From positions 124,001 through 188,000 of the forward strand of contig NZ_VLKK01000006.1 of NCBI RefSeq assembly GCF_007830065.1: 64,000 bases of DNA, written 5' to 3'. A program made the translations under genes and the position numbers. This DNA is from Sphingobium wenxiniae. Its GTDB lineage: Bacteria; Pseudomonadota; Alphaproteobacteria; Sphingomonadales; Sphingomonadaceae. A model generated the notes under the pieces. That model saw only the letters and a list, made by a program, of their open reading frames with translations, had not been told where the DNA came from and ran no database searches. Shown here one piece after another: positions 28,037 through 35,669 of the stretch (position 1 is the first letter of the stretch; every line of letters begins with the position of its first letter).

Positions 28037-28555
28037 CTAGCTCCCGTTGGGACCACCGCCGGGGCTGGTCGCGCCGCCGCCCATGCCGCCCATGCCGCCG
28101 GCGCCCACGGCGCCGATATTGCCGAAAATCTCCTGGAACAGGCTGCGGTGACGGCCAAGGGTGGGGGTCTTCTCGCCCCAGGGACTGACCTTGGCGACCT
28201 GCTCCAGTCCCATGCGGTCGACCGCCAGGACATTGCCCGCCGCATCGAATCGCACATGCAGCACGGTCTGCGCCACGGGCTTCGGATTGGAAAAGGCCAG
28301 CGCGCGCATGTCGCGCGACACATAATACCAATCCTGGTCGCCGAACTGCGCCGCGAAGCTGGGGCGGCCCAGCGTGCCTTCGACCGAAGCGCGGTTATCG
28401 ATGCCCGGCTGGATCGAATCGACCAGCAGCTTGTCGACCTGATACCCCTGATGCGTGCGGATTCGCGCGCAGCCCGACGTGCCCAGAAGCAGCGCGCAAA
28501 GGCCGACCGCGAGCATGATCCGCCCGCTGCGGGACTGGCGGCTGAACTGGCGCAT
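28037..28555 (-). CDS. BamE/SmpA-like outer-membrane lipoprotein
   Basis: 172 residues. A lipoprotein signal peptide ends LLLGTSGCA with the lipobox cysteine at residue 29. The following ~100 residues have the SmpA/OmlA fold pattern (VDSIQPGIDNRASVEGTLGRP, WYYVSRDM, VLHVRFDAAGNV). The C-terminal tail is a Gly/Met-rich repeat (GAGGMGGMGGG) ending GPNGS. BamE supports outer-membrane protein assembly. The ATG at 28555 has AGGAG 6 bases upstream. It is divergent from the CBP3 gene. Confidence 0.85.
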   Translation of the reverse strand: MRQFSRQSRSGRIMLAVGLCALLLGTSGCARIRTHQGYQVDKLLVDSIQPGIDNRASVEGTLGRPSFAAQFGDQDWYYVSRDMRALAFSNPKPVAQTVLHVRFDAAGNVLAVDRMGLEQVAKVSPWGEKTPTLGRHRSLFQEIFGNIGAVGAGGMGGMGGGATSPGGGPNGS

Positions 28556-28717
28556 GAACTTCTCCTGCGGGGACCGGCCCCCAAACCCAAGAAACATAAA
28601 GCCGCCATTGCATCGGGCGGCCCGCCGATCAATATGGAAATGCGTCGGCCTCGGCAAGGGGCCGCGGCGCGGGCGGCCCATGCCGCCCTTCAACCGACCG
28701 TGAAAAGCAGGCAGACC

Positions 28718-29245
28718 ATGTCCGATACCGCCCCGTCCTTCCTCCAGCGCCTGTTCGGGCGGCGCGATCCCAAAGAGGGGATGATGCCGCTTTACAACGC
28801 CATCGTGGCGGAGGGCCGTCGGCCGCATTGGTATCTGGATGGCGCGGTTCCCGATACCATCGACGGGCGCTTCGACATGATCGTCGCCATTCTGGCGCAG
28901 ACGCTGATCCGGCTGGAGCAGCAGGGGGCCAAGCAGGAAAGCGTCTGGCTGACCGAATTGTTCGTGGACGACATGGACGGCCAGCTTCGGCAGGAAGGCA
29001 TTGGCGATGTCGTCGTGGGCAAGCATATCGGCCGCATGGTGAGCGCGCTGGGCGGGCGTCTGTCCGCCTATCGCGGCGCGCTGGAAGGCGGCGGGGATTT
29101 CCGCGAGGCATTGCGCCGCAACCTCTATCGCGGCGCGGAGCCTGCGCCCGAAGCGCTCGCCCATGTCGAGGGCGCGTTGCGGGAACGCTGGGTGCGTCTG
29201 GGCTGCCTGTCCCGCGACGCGCTGCTGACGGGAGATATGGGATGA
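28718..29245 (+). CDS. Ubiquinol-cytochrome c chaperone (CBP3 family)
   Basis: 175 residues. The family marks are PLYNAIVAEGRRPHWYLDGAVPDTIDGRFDMIVA and WLTELFVDDMDGQLRQEGIGDVVVGKHIGRMVSALGGRLSAY. It matches the bacterial relatives of mitochondrial Cbp3, which helps assemble cytochrome b of the bc1 complex. Its stop overlaps the start of the DUF177 gene by four bases, the usual arrangement in alphaproteobacteria. Confidence 0.9.
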   Translation: MSDTAPSFLQRLFGRRDPKEGMMPLYNAIVAEGRRPHWYLDGAVPDTIDGRFDMIVAILAQTLIRLEQQGAKQESVWLTELFVDDMDGQLRQEGIGDVVVGKHIGRMVSALGGRLSAYRGALEGGGDFREALRRNLYRGAEPAPEALAHVEGALRERWVRLGCLSRDALLTGDMG

Positions 29246-29775
29246 GCGTCACGCCCGCGCCCGAATTTTCCCGCCCCGTCCGCCTCGATCAGCTCGGCCG
29301 TCATGCCGGTCCCATCGTCATCGCGGCGGATGCGGCGGAACGCGAAGCCTTGGCCCGCCGCTTCAACCTGCTGGCGCTCGACCGGCTGGAGGCGGACTAT
29401 GCGCTCTCCGAAGAGGAGGGCGCGATCATCGCGCGCGGCCATGTGCGTGCCGCCCTCGCCCAGCCCTGCGTCGCGACCGGCGTGCCAGTGCCGGAGACGA
29501 TCGACACCGGCTTCACGCTGCGCTTCGTGGCCGAGGACGGCGCCGAAGCCGAAAGCGAGGAACTGGAGCTCGACGCGGAGGACTGCGACACCATCGGCTA
29601 TAGCGGCAACGTCATCGACATGGGCGAGGCGGTCGCGGAAACGGTGGCGCTGGCCATGACGCCCTTTCCCCGCTCGCCGCAAGCCGACGCCTACCTGCGC
29701 GACGCGGGCGTGCTGACGGAGGAACAGGCCAGCCCCTTCGCGGCGCTGCTCTCGCTCAAGGGGGACGGGAAATGA
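29242..29775 (+). CDS. DUF177 (YceD-like) protein
   Basis: 177 residues of the YceD family, often linked to 23S rRNA maturation or to the rpmF-plsX region. Features are FSRPVRLDQLG, the LLALDRLEADYAL segment, CVATGVPVPETIDTGFTLRF and an acidic centre ending in ELDAEDCDTIGY, then IDMGEAVAETVALAMTPFPRSP. It is coupled to CBP3 by a 4-base overlap and overlaps the next gene by 4 bases. Confidence 0.88.
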   Translation: MSVTPAPEFSRPVRLDQLGRHAGPIVIAADAAEREALARRFNLLALDRLEADYALSEEEGAIIARGHVRAALAQPCVATGVPVPETIDTGFTLRFVAEDGAEAESEELELDAEDCDTIGYSGNVIDMGEAVAETVALAMTPFPRSPQADAYLRDAGVLTEEQASPFAALLSLKGDGK

Positions 29776-30314
29776 GGTCGCTCCTCGGGGCGTTGCTGCT
29801 TTGCGGCCTGACCCTGCCAGCCTTCGCCGCCGAGCCGTCCGCCCTGATCGGCGAAAGGCGCGCGCGGGCGGAATGGGCGAAGGCGGAAAACCGCCAGGAC
29901 TGCGCCCCGCTGGCGCTCGCGGCATCGGGCGAGCCGGAAGGCGCGCCGCGCGCCGCCGCCTTCGGCGGAGGATGGGGCGTCGCCTTCGACCTGCCGGAGC
30001 TTCGCAGCGCCTATGGCTTCGCGGGCACGGGCCTGCTGCCGGACGATGATGCGGATGCGGCGGTCCAGCGCGACAGGCTCTATCGCCAATGGCCGTATTT
30101 CCGCGATCTCGCGCAATTCCCCGCACCGTCCTTCGCGGGCTATGGGCAGGAAGGGGCGGAACCTTATCCCGCCGGCAATCCCGAAGGCGCGGGCCTGCAA
30201 TCGCTCGCCTATGTGCGGATCGCGGGACAGCGATGCACCTATAATGTGTGGAGCCGGATCAGCCGCGCCCATCTGGAATGGATGCTCGGCACTCTGCGGA
30301 TCGCGGCCGACTGA
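29772..30314 (+). CDS. Exported protein of unknown function
   Basis: 180 residues with a signal peptide (MRSLLGALLLCGLTLPAFAAEP). The mature part has two cysteines (in RQDCAPLALA and GQRCTYNVW) that could form a disulfide, and aromatic-rich segments (AFGGGWGVAFDLP, YRQWPYFRDL). No family is recognised. It is translationally coupled to DUF177 by a 4-base overlap. Confidence 0.7.
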   Translation: MRSLLGALLLCGLTLPAFAAEPSALIGERRARAEWAKAENRQDCAPLALAASGEPEGAPRAAAFGGGWGVAFDLPELRSAYGFAGTGLLPDDDADAAVQRDRLYRQWPYFRDLAQFPAPSFAGYGQEGAEPYPAGNPEGAGLQSLAYVRIAGQRCTYNVWSRISRAHLEWMLGTLRIAAD

Positions 30315-30357
30315 GTTCTGTTTTCCTTTCGTTCCGGCCATGGCATAAGGCCGCGCC

Positions 30358-31440
30358 ATGGAAGCCGCGCCGCCCCCGCCGCGAAAGATCATCCATATCG
30401 ACATGGATGCCTTTTACGCATCGGTCGAGCAGCGCGACGATCCCACCCTGCGCGGCAAGCCCATCGCGGTCGGCGGCGGCGGTCCGCGCGGCGTGGTGGC
30501 GACCGCCAGCTATGAAGCGCGGCCCTTCGGCGTGCGGTCCGCCATGCCCGGCGCGCGGGCGCGGCGGCTCTGCCCCGGCCTCATTTTCGTGAAGCCCCGT
30601 TTCGAAGTCTACCGCTCCGTTTCCGCGCAGGTGCGCGACATATTTTCGCGCTTCACCGACATCGTCCAGCCGCTCTCGCTCGACGAAGCCTATCTGGATG
30701 TCACCGCCAACAAGGCGGGCATCGTCTCCGCCACCCGCGTCGCGGAGGAGATCCGCCGGCTCATCCACGAGGAAACCGGTCTCACCGCCTCCGCTGGCGT
30801 GTCCTACAACAAGCTGATCGCCAAGCTCGCTTCCGACCAGAATAAACCGGACGGCATATGCGTCGTGCGCCCGCAAGAAGGCGAAGCCTTCATCGCGAAG
30901 ATGCCGGTGCGGCGCATCCACGGCGTCGGCCCCGTCACCGCGCGGCGGATGCAGGCGCTCGGCATCGAAACCGGCGCAGACCTGCGCGCCCGCGATCTCG
31001 CTTTCCTCCAGGCGCATTTCGGCAGCTCTGCGCTGTTCTATTACCGGGCGGCGCGCGGGCGGGACGACCGCGCCGTCCATGAACGGCAGGACCGCAAGTC
31101 CGTGAGCGTGGAGGACACTTTCTTCGACGACCTCACGCAAGAGGCGCGGCTGGTGGAGGAGATCGACCGGATCGCGGCCAATCTCTGGGGCCGGATCGAA
31201 AGATCGGGCGGCTATGGCCGGACCGTGGTGCTCAAGATCAAGTTCGCCGATTTCCGCATCATCACGCGCTCGCGCAGCTTTTCCGCGCCGGTGCGCTCAG
31301 CGGAACTGCTGGCGGAAACGGGACGCGCGCTCCTGCGCGGACAGCTTCCGCTTCGCATGGGCGCGCGGCTGCTGGGCCTTGGCGTGCACAATCTGGAAGG
31401 CGAACCGCACGGCGACGATCAACTCGCCCTCGCCCTGTGA
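30358..31440 (+). CDS. dinB: DNA polymerase IV
   Basis: 360-residue Y-family translesion polymerase. KIIHIDMDAFYASVEQRDDP gives the first catalytic Asp, YEARPFGVRSAMP the nucleotide-binding loop, SLDEAYLDVT the second acidic pair, and SAGVSYNKLIAKLASDQNKPDG the thumb-palm border. The little-finger domain follows. The C-terminus ends without an obvious full beta-clamp motif, LALAL being only a weak candidate. No LexA box is evident in the 43-base gap upstream. Confidence 0.95.
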   Translation: MEAAPPPPRKIIHIDMDAFYASVEQRDDPTLRGKPIAVGGGGPRGVVATASYEARPFGVRSAMPGARARRLCPGLIFVKPRFEVYRSVSAQVRDIFSRFTDIVQPLSLDEAYLDVTANKAGIVSATRVAEEIRRLIHEETGLTASAGVSYNKLIAKLASDQNKPDGICVVRPQEGEAFIAKMPVRRIHGVGPVTARRMQALGIETGADLRARDLAFLQAHFGSSALFYYRAARGRDDRAVHERQDRKSVSVEDTFFDDLTQEARLVEEIDRIAANLWGRIERSGGYGRTVVLKIKFADFRIITRSRSFSAPVRSAELLAETGRALLRGQLPLRMGARLLGLGVHNLEGEPHGDDQLALAL

Positions 31441-31447
31441 GCCTTGC

Positions 31448-32239
31448 TCAGAAGGGCAGCCAGGTCCGTTTTTCGGTGAACTTCATATAACCGGCATTGA
31501 TGCCCAGCCGGTATCCCACGCCCATGCGGATGGGAATCAGCACGACGCTGCCCCAGCGCAGATAGCTGGCGTTGAACCCCCCGACCAGATAGGCCGTGCC
31601 TTCCGCGGCGGGAAAGCGGTGATACAGGTCCTGCGTGTCATAGAGATTATAGACCAGCACGAAGGTGTTGCCCGCATTCCCGCCCACATCGAAGCCGATA
31701 GAGGGACCGGTCCAATAGACTTCCCGCTTGCCCTCGATCTTGTGGTTGAGCGTGCCCGATCCGTAGCGCAGGCCGACAACCAGCGCGCCCGAAGCCTCAC
31801 GCCCGGCGATATAGGCATTGGGGCGGCCCTGGTCCTTCAGGATCTTCTCGATGATGCCGGCCAGCCCCTCCGCGCCCTTGCCGAACACGCCTTCGGCCGC
31901 GCCGATCAGATCGTCTTCCTGATAGGAGTCGCCGGGCGAGGGCGCGGCAGGCGGAGCGTCCGAGGCAAGGGAAGGCGCCGCCGCGCCGGGAGCGGACGAC
32001 GCATTGCTGCCGTCATAGACGCCGCTATCGCTCCGGACGGCCGGGTCGATGCCCGGATCGGTGGGCGCGCTGCTGGCCGGGGGTGGCGGCGCAAGATCGG
32101 CGTCGATGGCGGTATTGGGGTCGACCGTGCGCACCTGCGCCTGCGCGGCCAGCGGCGTCAGCGCCATGCCGGCGATCGCCGCGGCCAGCGTGCCGCCGCG
32201 CGCGAAGCGGGCCGTGACCCGCGCCAAAGTCCCGATCAT
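31448..32239 (-). CDS. eipA: DUF1134 envelope-integrity protein
   Basis: 263 residues. A signal peptide ending AQAQ precedes a ~75-residue Pro/Ala/Ser-rich linker and a C-terminal DUF1134 domain (GVFGKGAEGLAGIIEKILKDQGRPNAYI, YGSGTLNHKIEG, GFDVGGNAGNTFVLVYNL, GVGYRLGINAGYMKFT). EipA is a periplasmic beta-barrel protein that supports envelope integrity in Brucella and Caulobacter relatives. It is convergent with dinB. Confidence 0.9.
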   Translation of the reverse strand: MIGTLARVTARFARGGTLAAAIAGMALTPLAAQAQVRTVDPNTAIDADLAPPPPASSAPTDPGIDPAVRSDSGVYDGSNASSAPGAAAPSLASDAPPAAPSPGDSYQEDDLIGAAEGVFGKGAEGLAGIIEKILKDQGRPNAYIAGREASGALVVGLRYGSGTLNHKIEGKREVYWTGPSIGFDVGGNAGNTFVLVYNLYDTQDLYHRFPAAEGTAYLVGGFNASYLRWGSVVLIPIRMGVGYRLGINAGYMKFTEKRTWLPF

Positions 32240-32470
32240 GCCTTGAGGCTCCCCGCATTCCCACTCTTAACCATCCCACAGATTATCGCCAGTCAAGCTG
32301 AAACGGCAATGAACGAACGGCGACCCGAGTCGATTCCGCGCCGGAACGAATCCGGCATGTGTTTTCCGATGACGGCAAGGCGAATATGGCCGTTGCCATG
32401 GGGCCGGTCCCTCGCTATAGCCCCGTCCCAGCCAAGCCGCTGCCCGCCTCATTGGGATGGGCATGATTGC

Positions 32471-32562
32471 GGAGACGTGGGTGAGTGGCTGAAACCAGCG
32501 GTTTGCTAAACCGTCGTGCCCTGAATGGGGCACCCCGGGTTCGAATCCCGGCGTCTCCGCCA
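32471..32562 (+). tRNA. tRNA-Ser(GCU)
   Basis: GGAGACG (32471-32477) pairs with CGTCTCC (32552-32558), followed by discriminator G and an encoded CCA. The anticodon GCT is at 32505-32507 in the loop TTTGCTAAA. The T arm reads GGGTTCGAATCCC, and a long variable arm, as in serine tRNAs, lies between. The accessory cluster starts on its 3' side. Confidence 0.97.
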
Positions 32563-33023
32563 AATCATCATCCGGTTATCCTTGCACGGATCACAGCATT
32601 CCCTTCACGCCGATCGGTATCGCGTCCTTGGTCTTCATGCGCTTTCGCAACCCTGCTGCTCGCACGGGCGTTGTCCCGGGAGGAATATCGGAAACAGGCT
32701 CCTGATTTGGGGAAATTCTTTAATCAGTGCGTTATGGCGGTGGAAGCAGTCACCTGCGAGCCGCTCTCTGGTGCGCCTTTCCGTTTTGACGGGAGTTAAC
32801 CGGAAATCGGCTGTTTCGGGAGCATAGATGCCCGACACTGGGAGCCGCGACACCGCCGTCCGCTCCCACATCCCCATGGATTTCCCGCGGACCAATAACG
32901 GGAATTCAGATCCGCTCTTTCGGTGGAATTAAGACTCTTGCACTTGCCTCGGCGGAAATCCCACCAAGTTGCGAAACAGCGCGTAGCGAAGCGACCACCG
33001 ATGCAGGCTGCCCCTCCCTTTAT
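32563..33023. other. Gene-free stretch after tRNA-Ser
   Basis: About 460 bases with no supported gene, no integrase remnant that I can recognise and no second copy of the tRNA 3' end. A minus-strand open frame at 32635-32895 has no start signal or known domain; it may be part of a dispersed non-coding repeat. Confidence 0.5.
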
Positions 33024-33044
33024 TGAAATACTAGATTGTTTAAA
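33024..33044 (+). promoter_or_regulatory. Regulon box upstream of EthD gene (weak copy)
   Basis: TGAAA-TAC-TAGAT-TGT-TTAAA: three 5-mers spaced 8 bases apart, 41 bases before the EthD start, in the same orientation as the other boxes of this cluster. Confidence 0.45.
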
Positions 33045-33085
33045 TGTTAGTGATTAGCATGAAGCGGAACAAGGAGAGGTGAGTC

Positions 33086-33526
33086 ATGATCAAGATTATC
33101 TGGTTGCTGAAGCGCAAGCCCGGAATGTCGAAGGAAGCGTTCCGGGAACATTATGAGAACAGCCATGTGGTGCTGGCTCACAAATATGTCGGGCATCTGC
33201 TGGAAGGCTATCATCGCAACTACCCTATCGAAGGATGGCTCGCACCCAGCAGCAAGCGCGAGGACGGCGTGGTCGAGCCGTTCGAATATGACTATGACTG
33301 CATCACCGAGATGCGGATCAAGGATGAGGAAGCCGCAGAGGAAATGCTGCGTATCTTCAACGATCCCGTCATCGGCAAGATTTTCGTGGATGACGAGCAT
33401 CGCTTTCTCGATCGCAAACTGGTCGTCATGCTGAAATGCGATGAGGTGAACACCGGCACCGGAACCGGCCATATGGCGCCGCCCAAGGAGCAGCTGGCAA
33501 CCCAGAGCCCGGTCCTGGCGCGCTGA
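33086..33526 (+). CDS. EthD-domain protein
   Basis: 146 residues of the dimeric alpha/beta-barrel EthD family: MIKIIWLLKRKPGMSKEAFREHYENSHVVLAHKY at the N-terminus, then ITEMRIKDEEAAEEMLRIFNDP and DDEHRFLDRK. Family members accompany oxygenases and degradative flavoproteins, and several catalyse rearrangement or cyclisation of polyketide-like substrates, but the role here is unknown. AAGGAG precedes the ATG. It is first of at least three intact EthD paralogues in the cluster. Confidence 0.85.
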   Translation: MIKIIWLLKRKPGMSKEAFREHYENSHVVLAHKYVGHLLEGYHRNYPIEGWLAPSSKREDGVVEPFEYDYDCITEMRIKDEEAAEEMLRIFNDPVIGKIFVDDEHRFLDRKLVVMLKCDEVNTGTGTGHMAPPKEQLATQSPVLAR

Positions 33527-33533
33527 GATAAAC

Positions 33534-33567
33534 AAAAGGGCGCGACTTGAGGAAGCCGCGCCCTTTT
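33534..33567. terminator. Bidirectional terminator
   Basis: Perfect 11-bp stem AAAAGGGCGCG (33534-33544) with CGCGCCCTTTT (33557-33567) and a 12-base loop, placed between the convergent EthD gene and the small DABB gene. U tracts form on both strands. Confidence 0.88.
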
Positions 33568-33592
33568 CCCATGCGCGCCGAAGCGCGCGTCA

Positions 33593-33940
33593 TCAGGCCG
33601 CCTGAGCGACCTTCGCCACCTTGCGGGGCGTGATTTCCTCAAACAGTTCGCAATACAGGTCTTCCGCCATCGCCTCGCTCATCGGCATCCTGTCGGTGCC
33701 CACCCGCGACATCATGTCATCGATCACCGCCTTGGGGTCATCATGGCTGACTTCATAAATGGCGAAATAGTTCCATGCGCCGGGCTTCATGGGATCGCCC
33801 TTCAACCTGAACCGCTGGGCAGCGGTGAAGCCAGGGATGGCCAGCACGTCGTCGAGATGCTGATTGTTGTACCAATCGTTGAATTCCTCTTCCCGGCCTT
33901 CGACCGGCCGGGTCAACACCACTAACTTATACTCACCCAT
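33593..33940 (-). CDS. Small dimeric alpha/beta-barrel-like protein
   Basis: 115 residues. YKLVVLTRPVEGREEEFNDWYNNQHLDDVLAIPGFTAAQRF is the pattern of small DABB proteins (EthD/DUF4286-like) found in aromatic-degradation loci of sphingomonads. The C-terminus is Lys/Val/Ala-rich. It is the last gene of a minus-strand run that begins with the lipoate-ligase-like gene, 15 bases after the ferredoxin gene. Confidence 0.75.
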   Translation of the reverse strand: MGEYKLVVLTRPVEGREEEFNDWYNNQHLDDVLAIPGFTAAQRFRLKGDPMKPGAWNYFAIYEVSHDDPKAVIDDMMSRVGTDRMPMSEAMAEDLYCELFEEITPRKVAKVAQAA

Positions 33941-33955
33941 AGTCCTTCTCCTCTT

Positions 33956-34306
33956 CTAGCTATAAGGGGCGACCGTCACCCGCATTCCATCCATTTCCGG
34001 CGTTACGACCACCTGGCAGGACAGGCGGCTCGTCGGCCGGCGATCAGCGCCGAAATAGAGCGTGCCGTTCTCCATTTCCGATGGTTCTCCCACGACGCCG
34101 AACCATTCCGGATCGACATAGACATGGCAGGTCGCGCAGGCGCAGCTTCCGCCGCAATCCGCCTCGATCCCTGGAACGCCATATTCGACCGCGGCCTCCA
34201 TCAGGCTTGTCCCGCTCATCGCCCGGACCGGACATTCGCGCCCATCGGCCGTGACGAAGGTGACGCCGATGGAGGCACCGTCATTATTCTGCTCAGCTTG
34301 CTGCAA
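33956..34306 (-). CDS. [2Fe-2S] ferredoxin, putidaredoxin/adrenodoxin type
   Basis: 116 residues. The cluster ligands are C51-x5-C57-x2-C60 (CGGSCACATCHVYVD) and C97 (SRLSCQVV). This type passes single electrons from a flavin reductase to cytochrome P450s or Rieske oxygenases. In this cluster the obvious partner is the Rieske oxygenase at 38.3-39.7 kb. No ferredoxin reductase is visible in the window. Its start overlaps the end of the SRPBCC gene by 14 bases. Confidence 0.93.
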   Translation of the reverse strand: MQQAEQNNDGASIGVTFVTADGRECPVRAMSGTSLMEAAVEYGVPGIEADCGGSCACATCHVYVDPEWFGVVGEPSEMENGTLYFGADRRPTSRLSCQVVVTPEMDGMRVTVAPYS

Positions 34307-34805
34307 CGGCCGCCTGTTCCTGCTGGGCCACGCGCTCCATCCCCTGGATGACCGACATGCTGTAAACCTTCTCCAGAAAGCCTTTCACAAAGTCGGGATC
34401 GCCATCCTCGGGCACGTCGAAGCGGCTTTCGCATGTGATCCGTGCACGGTTGGCGCCCAGATCCTCGACGATCGTCGTCGCCAGATAGTTGCGCATGCCG
34501 CCCGCCGCGACGCCCTCGACATTGTAATAGATGCGCCGCGCTTCGGGGTCGGCGTGGATCAGCGTTTCCTCAAAAGTCGGCGGAAAACCGCTATCGGGCG
34601 CGAAATGGCACACGCGGGTGCAGGGGAGCACATCCACGCGACTGCCTTCCTTCAAGGTCGTATCCGTAAGCGGGGCCGGTGCATCGGGGCCTTTGGCCGC
34701 CCATTTCATGACCGCCGGCCAGTCCCGCAGGATGGCCCATATCGCGTCGGCCGATGCATTCACCTCACCGGACGAAAAAGCCGATCCTCTTTTGAAATTC
34801 GCCAT
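34293..34805 (-). CDS. SRPBCC (START-like) family protein
   Basis: 170 residues with the helix-grip pattern: SAFSSGEVNASADAIWAILRDWPAVMKW, then a central beta sheet and a long C-terminal helix (FVKGFLEKVYSMSVIQGMERVA). Such proteins bind hydrophobic ligands or act as cyclases and aromatases. The ATG at 34805 has AGGAG 7 bases upstream; a 20-residue upstream extension (to 34865) has none. It lies between the ligase-like gene and the ferredoxin. Confidence 0.82.
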   Translation of the reverse strand: MANFKRGSAFSSGEVNASADAIWAILRDWPAVMKWAAKGPDAPAPLTDTTLKEGSRVDVLPCTRVCHFAPDSGFPPTFEETLIHADPEARRIYYNVEGVAAGGMRNYLATTIVEDLGANRARITCESRFDVPEDGDPDFVKGFLEKVYSMSVIQGMERVAQQEQAAVAAS

Positions 34806-34815
34806 TTTCCACTCC

Positions 34816-35601
34816 TTATACTGCCATGGCTGTTGGTCGACGGGCGTCATGCGGACGCCCGCCAATATGGTTTTCGTCCAGAATCTGGCGCACCGTCACA
34901 TGCGCGTCGCGCGCATAATCGCGATACTCTCCCAGCGCGCGCTCGAATCGCTCTATGGCCGCCAGATCCTCCCGCACTGATCCATCCACCGCCAGCGCAG
35001 CATGAAAGATCCGCAAGGGCCGACCGTCGCGCCGCGTGATACAGGCTGCGGTTCCGGCGAGCTTCCGCCCCTGCCAACGCAGATTATATTTGCCGTCGCA
35101 ATGGGCGCCGGGGACGTCGCCCTGATCGCAGAGGATGCCGATCCGGGCCATCGCCTGGCGCAGGACGGACAGGAGCATCGCATAGTCACGCTCTATCGCG
35201 ACATCCTCTGCCGGAGCGGCAAAGCGGATCAAGCTGAAATTCCATATGCCGGGACGATGCACCACCGCCGTCCCGCCTGACCGGCGAGCGACCACCGGCC
35301 ATCCGGCGGCGGCGCTTTGCGCGCGGGCGGCGGCGAAACGGGGAGATCGCGCCTGTTTACAGGATGCTATAATGGACGATTGGTTGGACCAGAGGCGAAA
35401 GAGGAGCGGACCGCGATCAGGGAGGTTGAGGTCGCGGTCGACCGCCTGCTGCCGCCCGGGAAAGCCGGTGTCGACAAGGAGCGGCCCCGGCGCGGCGTCC
35501 TGAAGGGCGCGGACGAGGCGTCGACCGAGGGGCGAGCTGAAATCGCATCCCCCCGTCCGTGCGGACAGGGGCAGCGGCGGATTACCCTCCCTATATCTCA
35601 T
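34816..35601 (-). CDS. Lipoate/biotin protein ligase-family protein
   Basis: 261 residues. VVARRSGGTAVVHRPGIWNFSLI and DGKYNLRWQGRKLAGTAACIT are the substrate and lysine motifs of the LplA/LipB/BirA family. It would attach lipoate or octanoate to an acceptor lysine. The cluster encodes a stand-alone lipoyl-domain protein (43482-43715), its plausible substrate. The first ~60 residues are poorly conserved and the true start may be further downstream. A regulon box lies 20 bases before this ATG. Confidence 0.78.
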   Translation of the reverse strand: MRYREGNPPLPLSARTGGCDFSSPLGRRLVRALQDAAPGPLLVDTGFPGRQQAVDRDLNLPDRGPLLFRLWSNQSSIIASCKQARSPRFAAARAQSAAAGWPVVARRSGGTAVVHRPGIWNFSLIRFAAPAEDVAIERDYAMLLSVLRQAMARIGILCDQGDVPGAHCDGKYNLRWQGRKLAGTAACITRRDGRPLRIFHAALAVDGSVREDLAAIERFERALGEYRDYARDAHVTVRQILDENHIGGRPHDARRPTAMAV

Positions 35602-35621
35602 TCATCCGCCTCCATTAATTA

Positions 35622-35634
35622 TTCTAACATTCTA
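35622..35634 (-). promoter_or_regulatory. Regulon box upstream of the lipoate-ligase-like gene
   Basis: On the minus strand TAGAA-TGT-TAGAA (plus strand TTCTAACATTCTA), 20 bases before the ATG at 35601, in an AT-rich gap of only 68 bases. Confidence 0.65.
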
Positions 35635-35669
35635 ATGCAGTTTTCCGGGGGAGTCCATGCCGCTATTGC

